Positions 45,501 through 53,500 of a stretch of 64,000 nucleotides of DNA are shown piece by piece (position 1 is the stretch's first letter; every line of letters starts with the position of its first letter). Below the pieces are notes generated by a model that saw only the letters and a list, made by a program, of their open reading frames with translations, was not told where the DNA came from and searched no databases. The stretch spans positions 34,067,086 to 34,131,085 of the forward strand of contig OX243814.1 of assembly GCA_945859605.1 (NCBI GenBank), in the 5' to 3' direction. The DNA is from Lumbricus rubellus (Eukaryota > Annelida > Clitellata > Crassiclitellata > Lumbricidae). Position numbers and translations under genes: made by a program.

Positions 45501-45864
45501 AGTATATGATTAATGATTATATACTTCGTTGGTTTTTGTTGCACTTGAATCAGCTTATCCATATTGCTCAAGGAGGTCCTTAATACTGACCAATTAGCAG
45601 AAATTGTTGCAAGAAATGGTACACAACCCAAGCAATGAGTACTCAACTACCAAATTAAGATGTCATGTAGTATTGATGATATTTTACTAAGTGTTCAAGG
45701 AACAAAATCTTTTGAAATTTGACATTTTACATTTCGAAAAATAACAACGTAGAGAAGCCACTTATTTAAAAAATTACAACAATACACATGTTATGCTAAC
45801 CTGATGGCAGCCAGAAGAGGTACAGCAGCAAAGTAACAAGCAGTATTTGGCAAATCTCTGCCAT
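15433..45864 (-). CDS. Gene B: secreted mini-exon protein with expanded exon array
   Basis: Tandem paralogue of gene A. Exons in order of transcription: 45864-45801 (signal), 44087-44025, 41820-41758, 32927-32898, 31803-31774, 30493-30464, 29369-29340, 28219-28187, 27187-27146, 26145-26068, a broken one at 25069-25037, then 24824-24741, 22374-22255, 20708-20598, 18224-18105, 17236-17219 and a possible last exon 15542-15433. All internal exons are phase 1 at both ends. It differs from gene A by amplification of the Gly-rich mini-exon unit to about eight copies. The gene spans about 30 kb because of long repeat-filled introns, with mariner, hAT and LINE insertions absent from gene A. Function unknown. 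Whether all mini-exons enter one mRNA cannot be judged from DNA alone; the 3' end is least certain. Confidence 0.58.
15661..15900 (-). mobile_element. LINE 3' end remnant
   Basis: Minus frame with KNQAFSVVGPVVWNDLPL near 15880-15825, a typical ORF2 C-terminal block; the tail has ATTCATTC repeats at the 3' terminus. Confidence 0.55.
16233..16517 (-). mobile_element. tRNA-derived SINE, about 285 bp
   Basis: Minus strand head with A-box-like TGGCGGACCGG (16510-16500) and B box GGTTCAAATCC (16467-16457), followed by a conserved-looking body. A clear RNA polymerase III promoter layout in a repeat. Confidence 0.65.
16680..16850 (-). mobile_element. LINE 3' UTR fragment
   Basis: Has the same plan as the 37.95-38.2 kb LINE tail: a GTTAATAAATGTGATT end and an AAGGGTTTTC block on the minus strand. 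Confidence 0.4.
17219..17236 (-). CDS. Gene B candidate 18-nt micro-exon
   Basis: A strong polypyrimidine tract with acceptor tttttttgtttcag precedes 18 nt encoding GGIEKS plus a split Gly, followed by GTCTGT. It is phase 1 like the other exons of this gene. Its small size and the lack of a paralogue in the window make it tentative. Confidence 0.38.
17640..17990 (-). repeat. LINE tail with expanded GTAGTCC repeats
   Basis: AAAGCGCCACTTGAAAGC begins a LINE 3' tail; inside it, irregular units of about 20 bp with GGTAGTCCGAAGGTCGTA are repeated about a dozen times. Bases 1-60 are the end of the paralogous tract. Confidence 0.65.
18105..18224 (-). CDS. Gene B Cys-motif exon, 120 nt
   Basis: Acceptor is gtcttttttag, donor GTGAGT. 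Begins GAVAATRLSTTKIPAADLVL and ends LLLNYFFNGCK plus a split Gly. Same length and frame as gene A exon 9, whose acceptor reads AAG instead of TAG. Confidence 0.62.
18660..19689 (-). mobile_element. Mariner-like element with decayed transposase
   Basis: Terminal inverted repeats start CAGGGTGGCGCA on both sides and carry a shared AAGTGAGACCGCCTA stretch; TA flanks. The minus strand keeps transposase pieces in different frames: a helix-turn-helix-like region near 19440-19260, FVEPGVKVNSDYY near 19190, and WPPNSPGFNSVDYAIW near 19015. Frameshifts and deletions make it inactive. Absent from duplication copy 1 (site near 745). Confidence 0.8.
19885..20531 (-). mobile_element. Deleted mariner-like element
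   Basis: Perfect terminal repeats of about 28 bp beginning CACGGTGTTCGGAAAAAACC, TA flanks. The minus strand has a C-terminal transposase piece, RMIQEWDEFDQVLIDSAISQ, typical of the mariner family. Most of the gene is gone. Confidence 0.78.
20598..20708 (-). CDS. Gene B Cys-motif exon, 111 nt
   Basis: Begins GGPSSFLKSGGGGSSGSDSE and ends VEIIVKVLLAYYTDGCA plus a split Gly; acceptor tcttctggtacag, donor GTCAGT. Paralogue of gene A exon 8. Confidence 0.64.
22255..22374 (-). CDS. Gene B Cys-motif exon, 120 nt
   Basis: Begins AASNISVEPTDGG and ends LIIQILSAYFKSDCR with a split Gly; donor GTCAGT. Compared with gene A exon 7, five codons are added in a Ser/Asp-rich middle while both ends are kept. 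This is the pattern expected for a variable linker before a constrained helix. Confidence 0.62.
22420..22650 (-). mobile_element. LINE 3' end remnant
   Basis: Minus strand LINE ending with LHAFYQLLKTFLFGRG followed by a stop and a TCTGAGTAGGCG tail. The same remnant is at 2046-2260, so the insertion predates the duplication. Confidence 0.55.
22690..23370 (+). mobile_element. Degenerate LINE ORF2 C-terminal fragment
   Basis: Several frames together read RRLRAIRRSV, NASARLIARLPRF, LIARIQYKILFLTYK and ATAQHRAFASVGPLLWSGFP, i.e. the C-terminal part of an L2/CR1-type ORF2 broken by shifts and stops. Confidence 0.6.
23637..24250 (+). mobile_element. Possible piggyBac-like 5' fragment
   Basis: TTAA followed by CCCTCATCCGC begins a stretch absent from duplication copy 1. 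Inside, ATG 23770 opens MSTFKRQNRFSDKDKEVLK before a stop, and an acidic patch with YYENNVEIEDDNEHYDE follows near 23920. TTAA plus CCC and an acidic N-terminus fit piggyBac-type transposase genes, but no catalytic domain remains. Confidence 0.35.
24741..24824 (-). CDS. Gene B Cys-motif exon, 84 nt
   Basis: Acceptor is tttcttttggcacag; phase-1 reading starts VGYRPAAFTSGED and ends HIIKLLTAYMILGCK plus a split Gly. The donor is a weak GTTATT as in gene A exon 6; an upstream GCGAGG could act as a GC donor. Same C-terminal motif, different N-terminal half from gene A. Confidence 0.5.
25037..25069 (-). pseudogene. Gene B array exon T0, probably dead
   Basis: Homologous 33-nt unit reading GPHGHGSNGKP in phase 1, but the acceptor AG has become CG and the donor GT has become GC. 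The following codons still read GEIIDLLRS before a stop. It is probably an unused exon relic. Confidence 0.5.
26068..26145 (-). CDS. Gene B array exon T1, 78 nt
   Basis: Longest array mini-exon; a purine-rich run of GGA/GAA codons read in phase 1 as a Gly/Glu-rich segment ending GGPVQP plus a split Gly. Acceptor ggtggtgcag, donor GTGAGATA. Expansion of the GGA repeat by whole codons would explain its length. Confidence 0.48.
27146..27187 (-). CDS. Gene B array exon T2, 42 nt
   Basis: Phase-1 reading gives GEGRGGGGSNRAYP and a split Gly, between acceptor ggtggtgtag and donor GTGAGATA. Length differs from its neighbours by a multiple of three. Confidence 0.5.
28187..28219 (-). CDS. Gene B array exon T3, 33 nt
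   Basis: Phase-1 reading gives GKGDGENWVDP and a split Gly. Phase 0 meets a stop codon inside the exon, so this copy independently supports the phase-1 assignment. Acceptor ggtggtgtag, donor GTGAGATA. Confidence 0.52.
29340..29369 (-). CDS. Gene B array exon T4, 30 nt
   Basis: Acceptor is ggtggtgtag and donor GTGAGATA; phase-1 reading GGGGQPERGH with a split Gly at the 3' end. First of the recently amplified, near-identical units when read from the left. Confidence 0.5.
30464..30493 (-). CDS. Gene B array exon T5, 30 nt
   Basis: Same mini-exon as T4, exactly 1124 bp away, with near-identical flanking intron sequence. It encodes GGGGQPERGH in phase 1. Confidence 0.5.
31311..31500 (-). pseudogene. 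Captured coding fragment inside one array unit
   Basis: About 190 bp replaces about 6 bp of the array unit. On the minus strand it reads open for some 58 codons to a TAA, with segments such as APITIAMEAVAIGAGVLSMI and KLALKAEKHEKIKTLADAKL. The pattern (small hydrophobic stretch, then a KHEKI-type basic helix) resembles a family of uncharacterised proteins I associate with repetitive genes in marine invertebrates. It is more GC-rich than its surroundings, and no duplication or tail marks it as a transposon. Confidence 0.55.
31774..31803 (-). CDS. Gene B array exon T6, 30 nt
   Basis: Same mini-exon and splice sites as T5 and T7 (GGGGQPERGH). The unit containing it also carries a foreign 190-bp segment at 31311-31500. 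Confidence 0.5.
32898..32927 (-). CDS. Gene B array exon T7, 30 nt
   Basis: Mini-exon between acceptor tttcttttggtggtgtag and donor GTGAGATA; phase-1 reading gives GGGGQPERGH and a split Gly. It is identical in T4 to T7. This most upstream unit differs slightly in its intron from the other three. Confidence 0.5.
33667..33729. repeat. (TGAA)n microsatellite
   Basis: About fifteen TGAA units adjoining the right end of the exon array. Confidence 0.95.
33730..35100. other. Unassigned gene B intron sequence
   Basis: AT-rich sequence between the exon array and a LINE fragment. The first 300 bp resemble parts of the array units; no exon with both splice sites and phase-1 frame was found. Confidence 0.4.
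35110..35400 (+). mobile_element. LINE C-terminal fragment of a second clade
   Basis: Plus strand LWENWIGHIMRSD, GRMEGEKSRGRPRTMLLDWI and HHWTYEPA, the conserved ending of another LINE ORF2 type; ends in a GAAGAAGAAG tail. Confidence 0.6.
35490..37780 (-). mobile_element. tRNA-derived SINE interrupted by the Ginger1-like element
   Basis: Minus strand: an A-box-like TGGCCGAGTGG (37764-37754) and B-box-like GGTTTAATTCC (35521-35511) belong to one tRNA-like head, resembling tRNA-Leu or tRNA-Ser, once the 2.2-kb insertion and one CCGG are removed. Confidence 0.6.
35533..37729. mobile_element. Ginger1-like non-autonomous DNA transposon, 2.2 kb
   Basis: Ends TGTCATGCGAAAAACTATCC and its inverse, with a second inner copy of AAAAACTATCCG in each terminal repeat. 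It is flanked by CCGG on both sides (35529-35532, 37730-37733). TGT...ACA ends and a 4-bp CCGG target fit Ginger1-type elements as I recall them. No integrase-like frame was seen inside; the interior includes a short TTA microsatellite and AT-rich filler. It interrupts a tRNA-derived SINE. Confidence 0.65.
38237..38292 (-). pseudogene. C-terminal end of the same LINE protein
   Basis: If one 8-bp duplication and the foldback element are removed, the LINE frame continues here without a shift for about 17 codons to a TAA at 38239. The residues (LLRAKTLLRDYLINDCEDV) fit the amphipathic ending common in this LINE group. Confidence 0.75.
38301..38884. mobile_element. Foldback element 2, 584 bp
   Basis: Flanked by the 8-bp duplication GTAAACTT (38293-38300 and 38885-38892). 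The arms are inverted repeats made of tandem copies of an AATACCGCGCACAC-type unit, then an inner set of about 30-bp units with TCCAGCTTCTATTTC. The centre at about 38600 is almost loop-free. No coding capacity. It shares inner units, 8-bp duplication and GGG/GGT termini with the element at 7071-7630. Confidence 0.82.
38893..39975 (-). pseudogene. LINE reverse transcriptase fragment
   Basis: The main open frame, 39899 down to 38893, contains GVPQGSNLGPLLFLLYINDL and the catalytic FADDTN box, then LSLNIDKTNFMLF, FLGVYIDQHLTWNDHI and the YYSLIYPYISYCNLVWAS region, ending in the GVWNSIPNHIQ block. Upstream (39900-39975) the frame continues as SIGILFDLAKA, but a frameshift breaks the following D-A-V-N-H motif, so the copy is dead. 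The end of the protein lies beyond the foldback element at 38292-38237. Confidence 0.85.
39980..41470. other. Unassigned gene B intron sequence
   Basis: No supported gene. The last 200 bp (41270-41460) match 5850-6060 in gene A's intron, another part of the duplication. The 140-codon minus frame at 40566-40988 has no splice context or paralogue. Confidence 0.4.
41758..41820 (-). CDS. Gene B exon 3, 63 nt, GC donor
   Basis: Acceptor is cttttggtgatgtag. Phase-1 reading: split Glu, GQGNRERTIGRRQGGQSKDS, split Gly. The position homologous to the gene A GT donor reads GCGAGAT, so this exon needs a GC-AG intron, a downstream GTCAGT donor in another phase, or is no longer used. Confidence 0.42.
41960..43215 (+). 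mobile_element. LINE 3' fragment interrupted by a hAT element
   Basis: Counterpart of 10000-10530. The two parts are 41960-42336 and 43044-43215; the latter ends in GCTGTAGAAATCTCGAGATT. Confidence 0.55.
42337..43035. mobile_element. hAT-like element, 699 bp
   Basis: Ends CATGGGCGCCCGCA with inverse, target duplication CTCCCTCA (42329-42336, 43036-43043). It splits a LINE 3' fragment, so it post-dates that insertion. No transposase frame. Confidence 0.8.
44025..44087 (-). CDS. Gene B exon 2, 63 nt
   Basis: Acceptor is ...atactctag, donor is GTGACT. Encodes GSAQVDSDGNSEGVLARPEI with split glycines at both ends; same length and frame as gene A exon 2. Confidence 0.66.
44441..44522. repeat. 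Inverted duplication of a 40-bp segment
   Basis: GGTGCAGTTGATTTGAAG and its complement abut at 44480/44481, with arms of about 40 bp. Gene A has only one arm, at 11563-11600, so a local inverted duplication occurred in gene B's first intron. Confidence 0.8.
45801..45864 (-). CDS. Gene B exon 1, signal peptide
   Basis: ATG at 45864; encodes MAEICQILLVTLLLYLFWLP and a serine, ending with one base of a Gly codon at a GTTAGC donor. It is one codon shorter than gene A exon 1. The leucine-rich core is unchanged, which suggests selection on a working secretion signal. Confidence 0.72.
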
Positions 45865-45970
45865 CCGGATCGTTGTTGCAAGGTTCTCAGATTTCAGATA
45901 TATGTCTAGATATTTATCAGTGTGCTCCACTTTCAGAATCTACAATTGTATCCGACGACAATGTTATCAT

Positions 45971-46969
45971 CAGGCCAGGATTAACCACGGTGCTGATTGT
46001 GCTGCAGCACAGGGCCCCGAGTTTCGGTGGGGCCCCCAAATTGTAAAAGTAAAAAATAAATAAAGTGAGGATTCAGGAAATAAACAGTGCAAATTGCAAT
46101 GCATTATGCATAGCAAATTAGCAATCATAGCTATGACTAAATATATAACCAAATATATTGTCATAGTATATGATGACGTCACTTTGATGTATTCCTCTCA
46201 AACTGTACGAGTAACTGGCACTCACTGCTAACTTTTGTGGAGAAAATGCCAGGGACTTTCGATGATATAGAGAAGAAGACCCAGGGTTACATGTACGTGG
46301 ATAATCACCAATATAAGGAAGCCGAACCATGGGCGGTGGACAGAGTTTATCAGGGGCTAAGGGGAGAGGGCTAAGCCTCCAAGAAGGCCCAGAGTCATTC
46401 TTTTTTGCCACGAAAATGGTATTTTTCCCGGTCTTAGCTGTCCCAGAAGGCCGTGACCCAGACTTGAAGGAAATATATATGTGGGACATTTTTTTCACGA
46501 ACAGAAACTTCAACCTCATGACTAAAAAAGGTCACTTTTGGCGGAGAAAATAGTATGGTTTTTTTAAGATTTCGACCTCATGACTAAAAAAAGGTCATCA
46601 ACATTTTGGCGGAGAAAATAGCATGGTTTTATGAGATTTCGACCTGATGACTAAAAAATTAGCAACTTTTTGTGCCGAGGATCAAAAAAATTTGGCGCCG
46701 CCCGATCTGGACTAAGTTTCCACCCCAACCTAACCCCAAGTTTTTATTCCCCCCCCCCAAGAACGGAAACCAAACTCCGCCCATAATGTCAGTGAGTGAG
46801 TCGTGAGCTCGTGACAATTGTCTGATCTACTTCTTATGACATATGTGCTGTAAAGTTTAGCAAATTGTGTTTCGGGTTATAATTGTATGTCTGCCTGGTT
46901 TCTTAAAATTGCAAGTGGCCCCCGTCATTCGATCAGCACAGGGCCTCCAAAACTGTAGATCCGGGCCTG
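45971..46969. mobile_element. hAT-like element upstream of gene B
   Basis: Ends CAGGCCAGGATTAA and CAGGCCCGGATCTACAG (inverse), flanked by GTTATCAT on both sides (45963-45970, 46970-46977). Non-coding; a second repeat with GGGCGGAGTTTGG-like ends (about 46329-46790) is nested inside. Gene A has an empty site near 12247. Confidence 0.8.
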
Positions 46970-48434
46970 GTTATCATCGGTCATGTACAGCTTGAGAGTG
47001 TCCGGAAATTTAACACAGATGCAGAGAAGACATGGGAATGAATGTTAACAGATTCTAGTGAGGAAAGGGTTGGTAGTTAACCATAGGATGGAAATGGAAA
47101 TCTATTATCACCAGTGACACGAAAATGATTCTCTAACCAAGGCATTGAAGTCAACAATGCAAGCCAATGTGAAACAATAATAGTAGAAATAGAATTTGCC
47201 AAAGTCTGTATAATATTTTTAGGCCTATTAATTAATACATAACATTACTGTTGCAGTTTAAACAAATCAAATAACAGCAATACTTAATTGGCTTCAATGC
47301 AGATGAATCCAAAGCACAAATTAATGCTTGTGCATTATAATGCATATGCATATTTGTGCATGCATGAATGATTATGTACGGTACATTTGGAAATTATGCT
47401 TATAACCACTAATGCTTGGCTGTCTGTTCACATGCCTGTACTAAGACACTGGTAAACCTGATTCTTAAGTTGCCAAAAATTAGCTGTATATATTACTGTC
47501 ATCTATAACAGAGTGATTCCATAAGGGAGTCAACTAGGCTATACAGAAAAATATTATTTTAAGAATTTAAGTGGCCTTAAATGGAGCTCTATACGTATGC
47601 TACATGAATATGCAGAGCAACGGAGGACATGGCACACGGCTATATATATCTGGCCATTTCAGTTCTTACCTCAGCTGCAATATAAAAGCAACTTTATATA
47701 GGCCTAGGCCTAGTGGGTATCGTCTATAGTTTCAGCAAAAGTCCGGACGGATAGGCGTAGGCCTATAGGCTTTAGATTTGCAAAACTTCGGAGATCCGCC
47801 ACCTTCGAGTGAGCAACTTAATCGCTGCTGCTCCTTGATTCACCTCTAGACTTTGCCAGTGTAACTTTTTAATTACAACGTCTCATGCATGCGTGATGGC
47901 ACACGTTACATTATTAACTTTAGTCAGCTATAGGCCTAACTTCGCGTAAACTGTAAACATACTAGGTTATTTATGTCCAATTCGCGTAGCACATGCACAT
48001 CACCTACTGTATGCAGGGCTTAAAGTGTGACTGGACGGTCATGCACGGCGTCAATGCACTTGTTTTCAAATCTTAACACCGTCCTGCCACTTAATGGCCA
48101 GCACAGATTTGAAAGCTAAGGGCGTCCAGGCACTTCTCTTGGAAAGGTAAGAGGCGTCCAGGCACTTATTTTTCCACACTTTAAGCACTGGCTGTATGGG
48201 GCAGTGCTGTTCTGAGAATGCTGCACTATCCTTGCTTTTTATTTTTCTGCTATTATTGTGCTACTGTTTTTGGTGAATGAAAGGTCTCAGTATAAATGAA
48301 AAATGAATGCTCAATAAATACCAGTAGTCATTAATAATTATTAGAAATTGAAAATAGCAAGCGTTTACCTCGATTCGTGCGCAATCAACGAGATTCTGTA
48401 CGAGACGTAACGAGAGTTTACTCAAATTCATTCA

Positions 48435-48745
48435 TCCCTTCAAGAATTTGTATAGCGCCTCTCTTAAGAGAGCTACTCAGAGGCGCTTCCAGAGTCCCAG
48501 CTCAGTCACGGCCAAAATAAAGTCGGATTTGAACAACTTATAAAAGCAGATGAATTTAGCCTACGCATGAGTCGGCTTATTGGAGGCCATTCCAGATGGC
48601 GGACCCACAATAGAAAAGGCGATCGGCGCGGTCTGATAGAAGTGCTAGGTCGCGCGGAACCAGATCGAAGAGCAAATATCCGCAACCATCTTGACAGCGA
48701 ACGGAACTTTCTTATCACCACCACCATGGCCACGCTAAATCATTC
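48435..48745 (-). mobile_element. LINE 3' end remnant
   Basis: The minus frame reads IAFSIVGPPSGMA and LFKSDFILAVTELGLWKRL before a TCTGAGTAGCTCTC tail; counterpart of the remnant at 13.1 kb. Confidence 0.5.
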
Positions 48746-49479
48746 GCTGCAACTATAGAAATAGCCTATATCGTTTCATTTTCCCATTTTGTTCTCCAGA
48801 GGACCAGACTGCAATCAGAGTCAAAATTTCACCATAAAATAGGCCTAGCCTGGGGCTTTTATAGGCCTAGCCTATGCGTTGCTCATTTTATTGAGAAAAT
48901 AATCGGATAGAAATGCACAACTGCAAACTTAAGAGATGAGAATATAAGCAGGCGCTGTTTATGTAAAGTAGGCCTATAGGAGTTCCGATAAATTGCCAAA
49001 AATTGGGCTGCGATAAATAAAATATTCCATCAGTCTTTGCAATTCGCTGAACAAGGCATGCAATTGAATAGGTGCTTTGATGGCCACTTTACTTTAGTTT
49101 GTTTCGTTTTGTTTGCGCTGTAGAAATCTTGAGATCACAATTGCGATTAGGCCTACCATCGCTTCAATGAATTATGGCTCTACATCATTTTAACAACCAC
49201 CATAATTAGGTCAAGGCGCCATACTGAGATTTGCCGGTTGCTAAGGCAACCTAGCGGATACCTGTGAAGCTATGATCGCTTCCGCTATGTTTTTGTTTAC
49301 AGAATGTGCTTTTTGATTTTGCAATCAAACGTTCACGCTGCCACGCCACGATTATCATGTCAAGATTATAATTAAAAATTAGGTAAGAGAATATTATTTG
49401 AAAATGACTTTAGACCGCTTTTCAAGGACATAATTATACAGAATTAACACGTACAGTACTACCTGTATCGTAATCTCCA

Positions 49480-50204
49480 GACTTCTAAAGCGCAACTCGA
49501 AAGCCAAGCGCGGGGACCCAGATTATTCACGAGCGCTGCGTTGAGTCAAAGGGTGTCCGTAAGAGTAGTCCAAAGGAGGTTCGGGTCGGTTGCCATAGGA
49601 TCAGAGGGGCGGAACAACTGATAAGGCGGGTGGGTAAACACAGTGCAGTCATTCTGCTGAAATTGAAGCTGAATTGAACAATGTCGTCGATCGGTCGCGT
49701 TCTAATTTACTGCAGTCGTTGGCAGCCATATTGTTTGGAGTACGGGCACTCAGTGTGCGTGTTTACCGGCGGGTGTCATCTCGGTCGAGAATTGGAAGGT
49801 GGAGAATCAGATGAGATAGGGTAAGAGTTTTTGAAGTGGAGTGTCTTCAATTTTGAGTGAAAAGCCTGCGGTGTGATTGATAGAGGAGTATGAGTAAGGT
49901 GGTGGTGTGTGATTAGTAGATGAACTGAAAATGAGTGGTATTCAGGAGGCAGATCATTCCAAAGGCATAGTTCAGTGTTAGATATGGCTCGGTTGGAGAA
50001 CTTGAGATGGTTTGTAACCGGCGGTCAAGGGAGAGTGAGACAGGCGGATGATCAAGTAGAGCGGTTTGGCTGGATGATGAAGAGTTTGCAAAGATAGCTT
50101 GACTGGGAGTGACATGAGATTTGCAAATGAATACCAATTTCAGCATAAATTTTAAATTGTGTAATTCCTTTTTGTATGGAGATTGTTCTAGCAATCCTTG
50201 CATT
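49480..50204 (-). mobile_element. LINE C-terminal and 3' UTR fragment
   Basis: The minus frame contains LCLWNDLPPEY and QAFHSKLKTLHFKNSYPIS; same family as the 3.2-3.8 kb copy. It ends at TTCTAAAG...GAGATTACG near 49475. Confidence 0.6.
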
Positions 50205-50465
50205 GCATTTCACTAAAGTGCTACGAAGCGTAAAAGGATTACTGTTGAGTGTCCACATGGCTACATGGAAAATATTTGCTCTGGTTGGTCCATCCATTTG
50301 GAATGACCTTCCTCCTGCGCTAAAGGCTAAAATAATTTTTAAAAAATTCCTCATCTGCCTCTCACTGTTTAAAAGCATTTCTTTTCCCTGAGTTTTTCAT
50401 TCTTAGAGCTTTTCTGAATGGGCAATCTGCGAGAAGACGCTATATAAATTTATAGATACAATACA
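50205..50465 (+). mobile_element. LINE 3' fragment just upstream of the coiled-coil gene
   Basis: The plus frame reads KIFALVGPSIWNDLPPALKA, then a 3' end CGCTATATAAATTTATAG with ATAC repeats. It lies 85 bp before the start codon and could contribute to the 5' UTR or promoter. Confidence 0.6.
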
Positions 50466-50550
50466 ACACAATGGCTAGGAATGCGAACTTGGTGAGTTAA
50501 AGCTCTAATTTCTATTTTACTGTTAGAATTTGCAGCAACGTTTGTTCAAA

Positions 50551-53500
50551 ATGGCTGGACATGTAACGAAGAAGACGTTGACCAATACTCGTTCAAAGTC
50601 CGCAGTGGCTGCTCAATTCTCATTGTCTGAGCCAACAAACAGGTGCATTGTTTCTTTGCTTCCTAAAAACGGGTGTGCAAAAATGTGCTAAGCACTGGGT
50701 TTAAGTGGTATTGAGGTGTCTTCAGTATAGGTATGAAGAAAGTAAGTAAGTAAATATGTGCTTTATTGAACCGCCTGCAAACGCACTGCGGGAACATTAT
50801 ACGAGAACAGAACATAGCGTGTACATTCATACAAAAATCGAAATATGCAATTTTCTGTAATCACAGTAGGCCTATACAACTAAAAACATAACATACATTT
50901 ATGGAACCATTAGGGAGAAAAAAGATAAACAGTAGTAAAAATTAAGGTCAATTGAATAGCATCTGTGTTATAAAACCACATCTAGTTAATGCGTCAGCAT
51001 GAGGAATCTCACGGTTGTGAGAACGAGGACGGAGTGAGTAGGAAACATTCTGTTTTGATGTTACATAAGTGACTGAATCAGGACTTTTTTCATGGGCAAT
51101 GTAACATAGTTTGTTACTGTTTCCTTTGTTGTAATGCTGATGATTATCATTGCCCTCATCATTGTTATCATCTTGTTGGTCATCATACAGGTCATCACAA
51201 ACAATCACAACTGCCACTTGATAATCATAATTTGCTTTTACTGACTTGCAATCCAGCCAGAAAACTCCGGACCTGGAGCGTATTGAAGCAGAATACATCA
51301 AAAACCTTCAGCAGCAGATCTATTTCTTGGAGCTTGAAGCTAACTACTTGTATCCTTAAAAAATTCTATCTTTTGAAGTAATTTATTAGCAATTTTTGAC
51401 ACCTTGCTCAGACCAGTTAAACAGGTTCCTCGCGTTTTCCTAACAGTTTTGCACATTAATATGGAAACTCGTATAAGTGTTATGTCGCTTAGCAGCAATC
51501 TTAACAACTTACTTACTTCAACCTGAACATATAGGTTTAAAAACGTTTGCTTGGATGTAAACTCTCATATTTTTTAAAACTGCTTGAAGCTGCATCAGGA
51601 AAATCAGCTTGTGGTGTAAATATTATTGAAATAATTGCAAAGGAAGGCACTAGAGATAAGTGAGTTTTAAGATTTTGGTTTTTAATTTTGAATCGAATGT
51701 TTCATGATGAAGTATTAGAGGACAGAATGTTTTAAGTGTGAAAGAACTGTGCGAGACATTAATTTTCTGCTCCTTTAACTATGTACCACATTAACTGATG
51801 ATTGGTTAAAAAATGTAAGTGTCTAGACAAAGAAAGATATGAGAAAAATGAGTCCATGTGATTGGCTGGATGGTACGTAGCACACAATGCAAGAAGATTG
51901 ATAAGTCTGAAGTACGTTGTGAACGATATACACCGTGAGTCAAAAAAAAACTAAGCCAAATTGTTTTTCATATATCTCTAATGCCTGATAACATATCACG
52001 CTAAAATTTTCCAAATATTTAGAGAAGTGGACCAAGAATACGATTCCAAAATTTCAAAAGATAAACTAGAGCGGATGAAAAGTTACGAATCTTTCAACTT
52101 CATATGCCGAAATTGCAGTTTACAAGCAATTTTCTGCCAGATTCAGTAAAAAGTAAGCTAAACTGTTTTCTTATATCTCCAAAACCTGATAATTAATCAT
52201 ACCAACATTTTCCAGATATTTAGAGGATTGAACCAAAAATAGGATTCCAAAATATCATGTCATAAATTTGAACGGATAGAAAGATATGAATATTTAAACT
52301 TCATCTCCAGAAATTTCTGTTTTCAGCAAGTCTGCTATGGTGTTCGTTGCGGTTTTGATGCTTGATAGTTCCCAATTTTGGTCTTCAGAGAACCTGGAGT
52401 AAAATTGACGGAGTATATTATCGCAATATTCTGCTGTCACAACATTTTCCACCTATTATCAGAAATCTATAGCCCCAGAAGGCTGTTTTATTTTTCAACA
52501 GAGCAGCGCCAGCCCACAGAGCCAAGGAAACCATTGAAATGCTGACAAGAAAGACGCCAGACTTCATTTCTCTACATTATGGCCTCCGAACAGCCCATAT
52601 TTGAATCCTGTCGACTATAAAGTGTGGAGCGTGATGCAAGACCGAGTTTACCAGACAACAATCCAGGATATAAACGATCTGAAGCAACAAAAGCTTGCTG
52701 GAAGTGTTGGAAGGTCTGGACCAGAGGATAATTGACGCTGCTGCTGCGTAATGCATCGCGCTAGCGCTTCCAGGCTTGCGTGCAAGCAGGGGAGGACATT
52801 TTATGCATCTTAATTAATTAAATAATCAAACCATATTGTTGGGGTCATATTGTTAGTTCAATTCTCTACATATCTGGAAAATTTTAGAATGATTTAGACA
52901 CCATTGCGACGTTTTAGACTTTTCAAAAGTTTTATATCAGCTTCAGTTTGCTTTATGATCTATCTGCTGTTGCTGGAATTATCAGCAGTGCCAATCTGTT
53001 GGATCCCAGAAATATATTTGCCAATTCAGGCATTAGAGATTATAAGGAAACATTTTATTGAATGTAACAGAAAATTGCTTGTAAACTGAAATTTCGACAT
53101 ATGAAGTTTAAATATTCATATCTTTTTATCCGCTCAACTTTACCTCATGAAATTTTGGAATCATATTATTGGTCCACTTCTCTAAATATTTGGAGAATTT
53201 TAGCGTGATATGTTATCAGGCATTAGAGATATCTGAAAAACAATTTGGCTTAGTTTTTTTTGACTCACGGTGTAGTATGATACAAAACTGTTTTGGTGGT
53301 TTGATGTCCTTAACTATTTTATCAAAACAGGAGAGAACAAGTTCGTAAGTCAACCGAACTGCAGCCGAAGATGACAGCGGAGGCCAAACGAATGATTGTT
53401 AAACTCAAGGTTTGCCGTTAAACAATTCAGCCATTACTTATCTAATTGGCTAAATTCTCTGTTTAGTTATATGCTACATTAATAATTTAATATGAACGAT

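Larger units (their letters stand above)
41480..48540. repeat. Segmental duplication II, copy 2
   Basis: Paralogue of 9400-13230, enlarged by two hAT-like insertions (42337-43035 and 45971-46969) and unique sequence between 44.5 and 45.8 kb. Confidence 0.8.
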
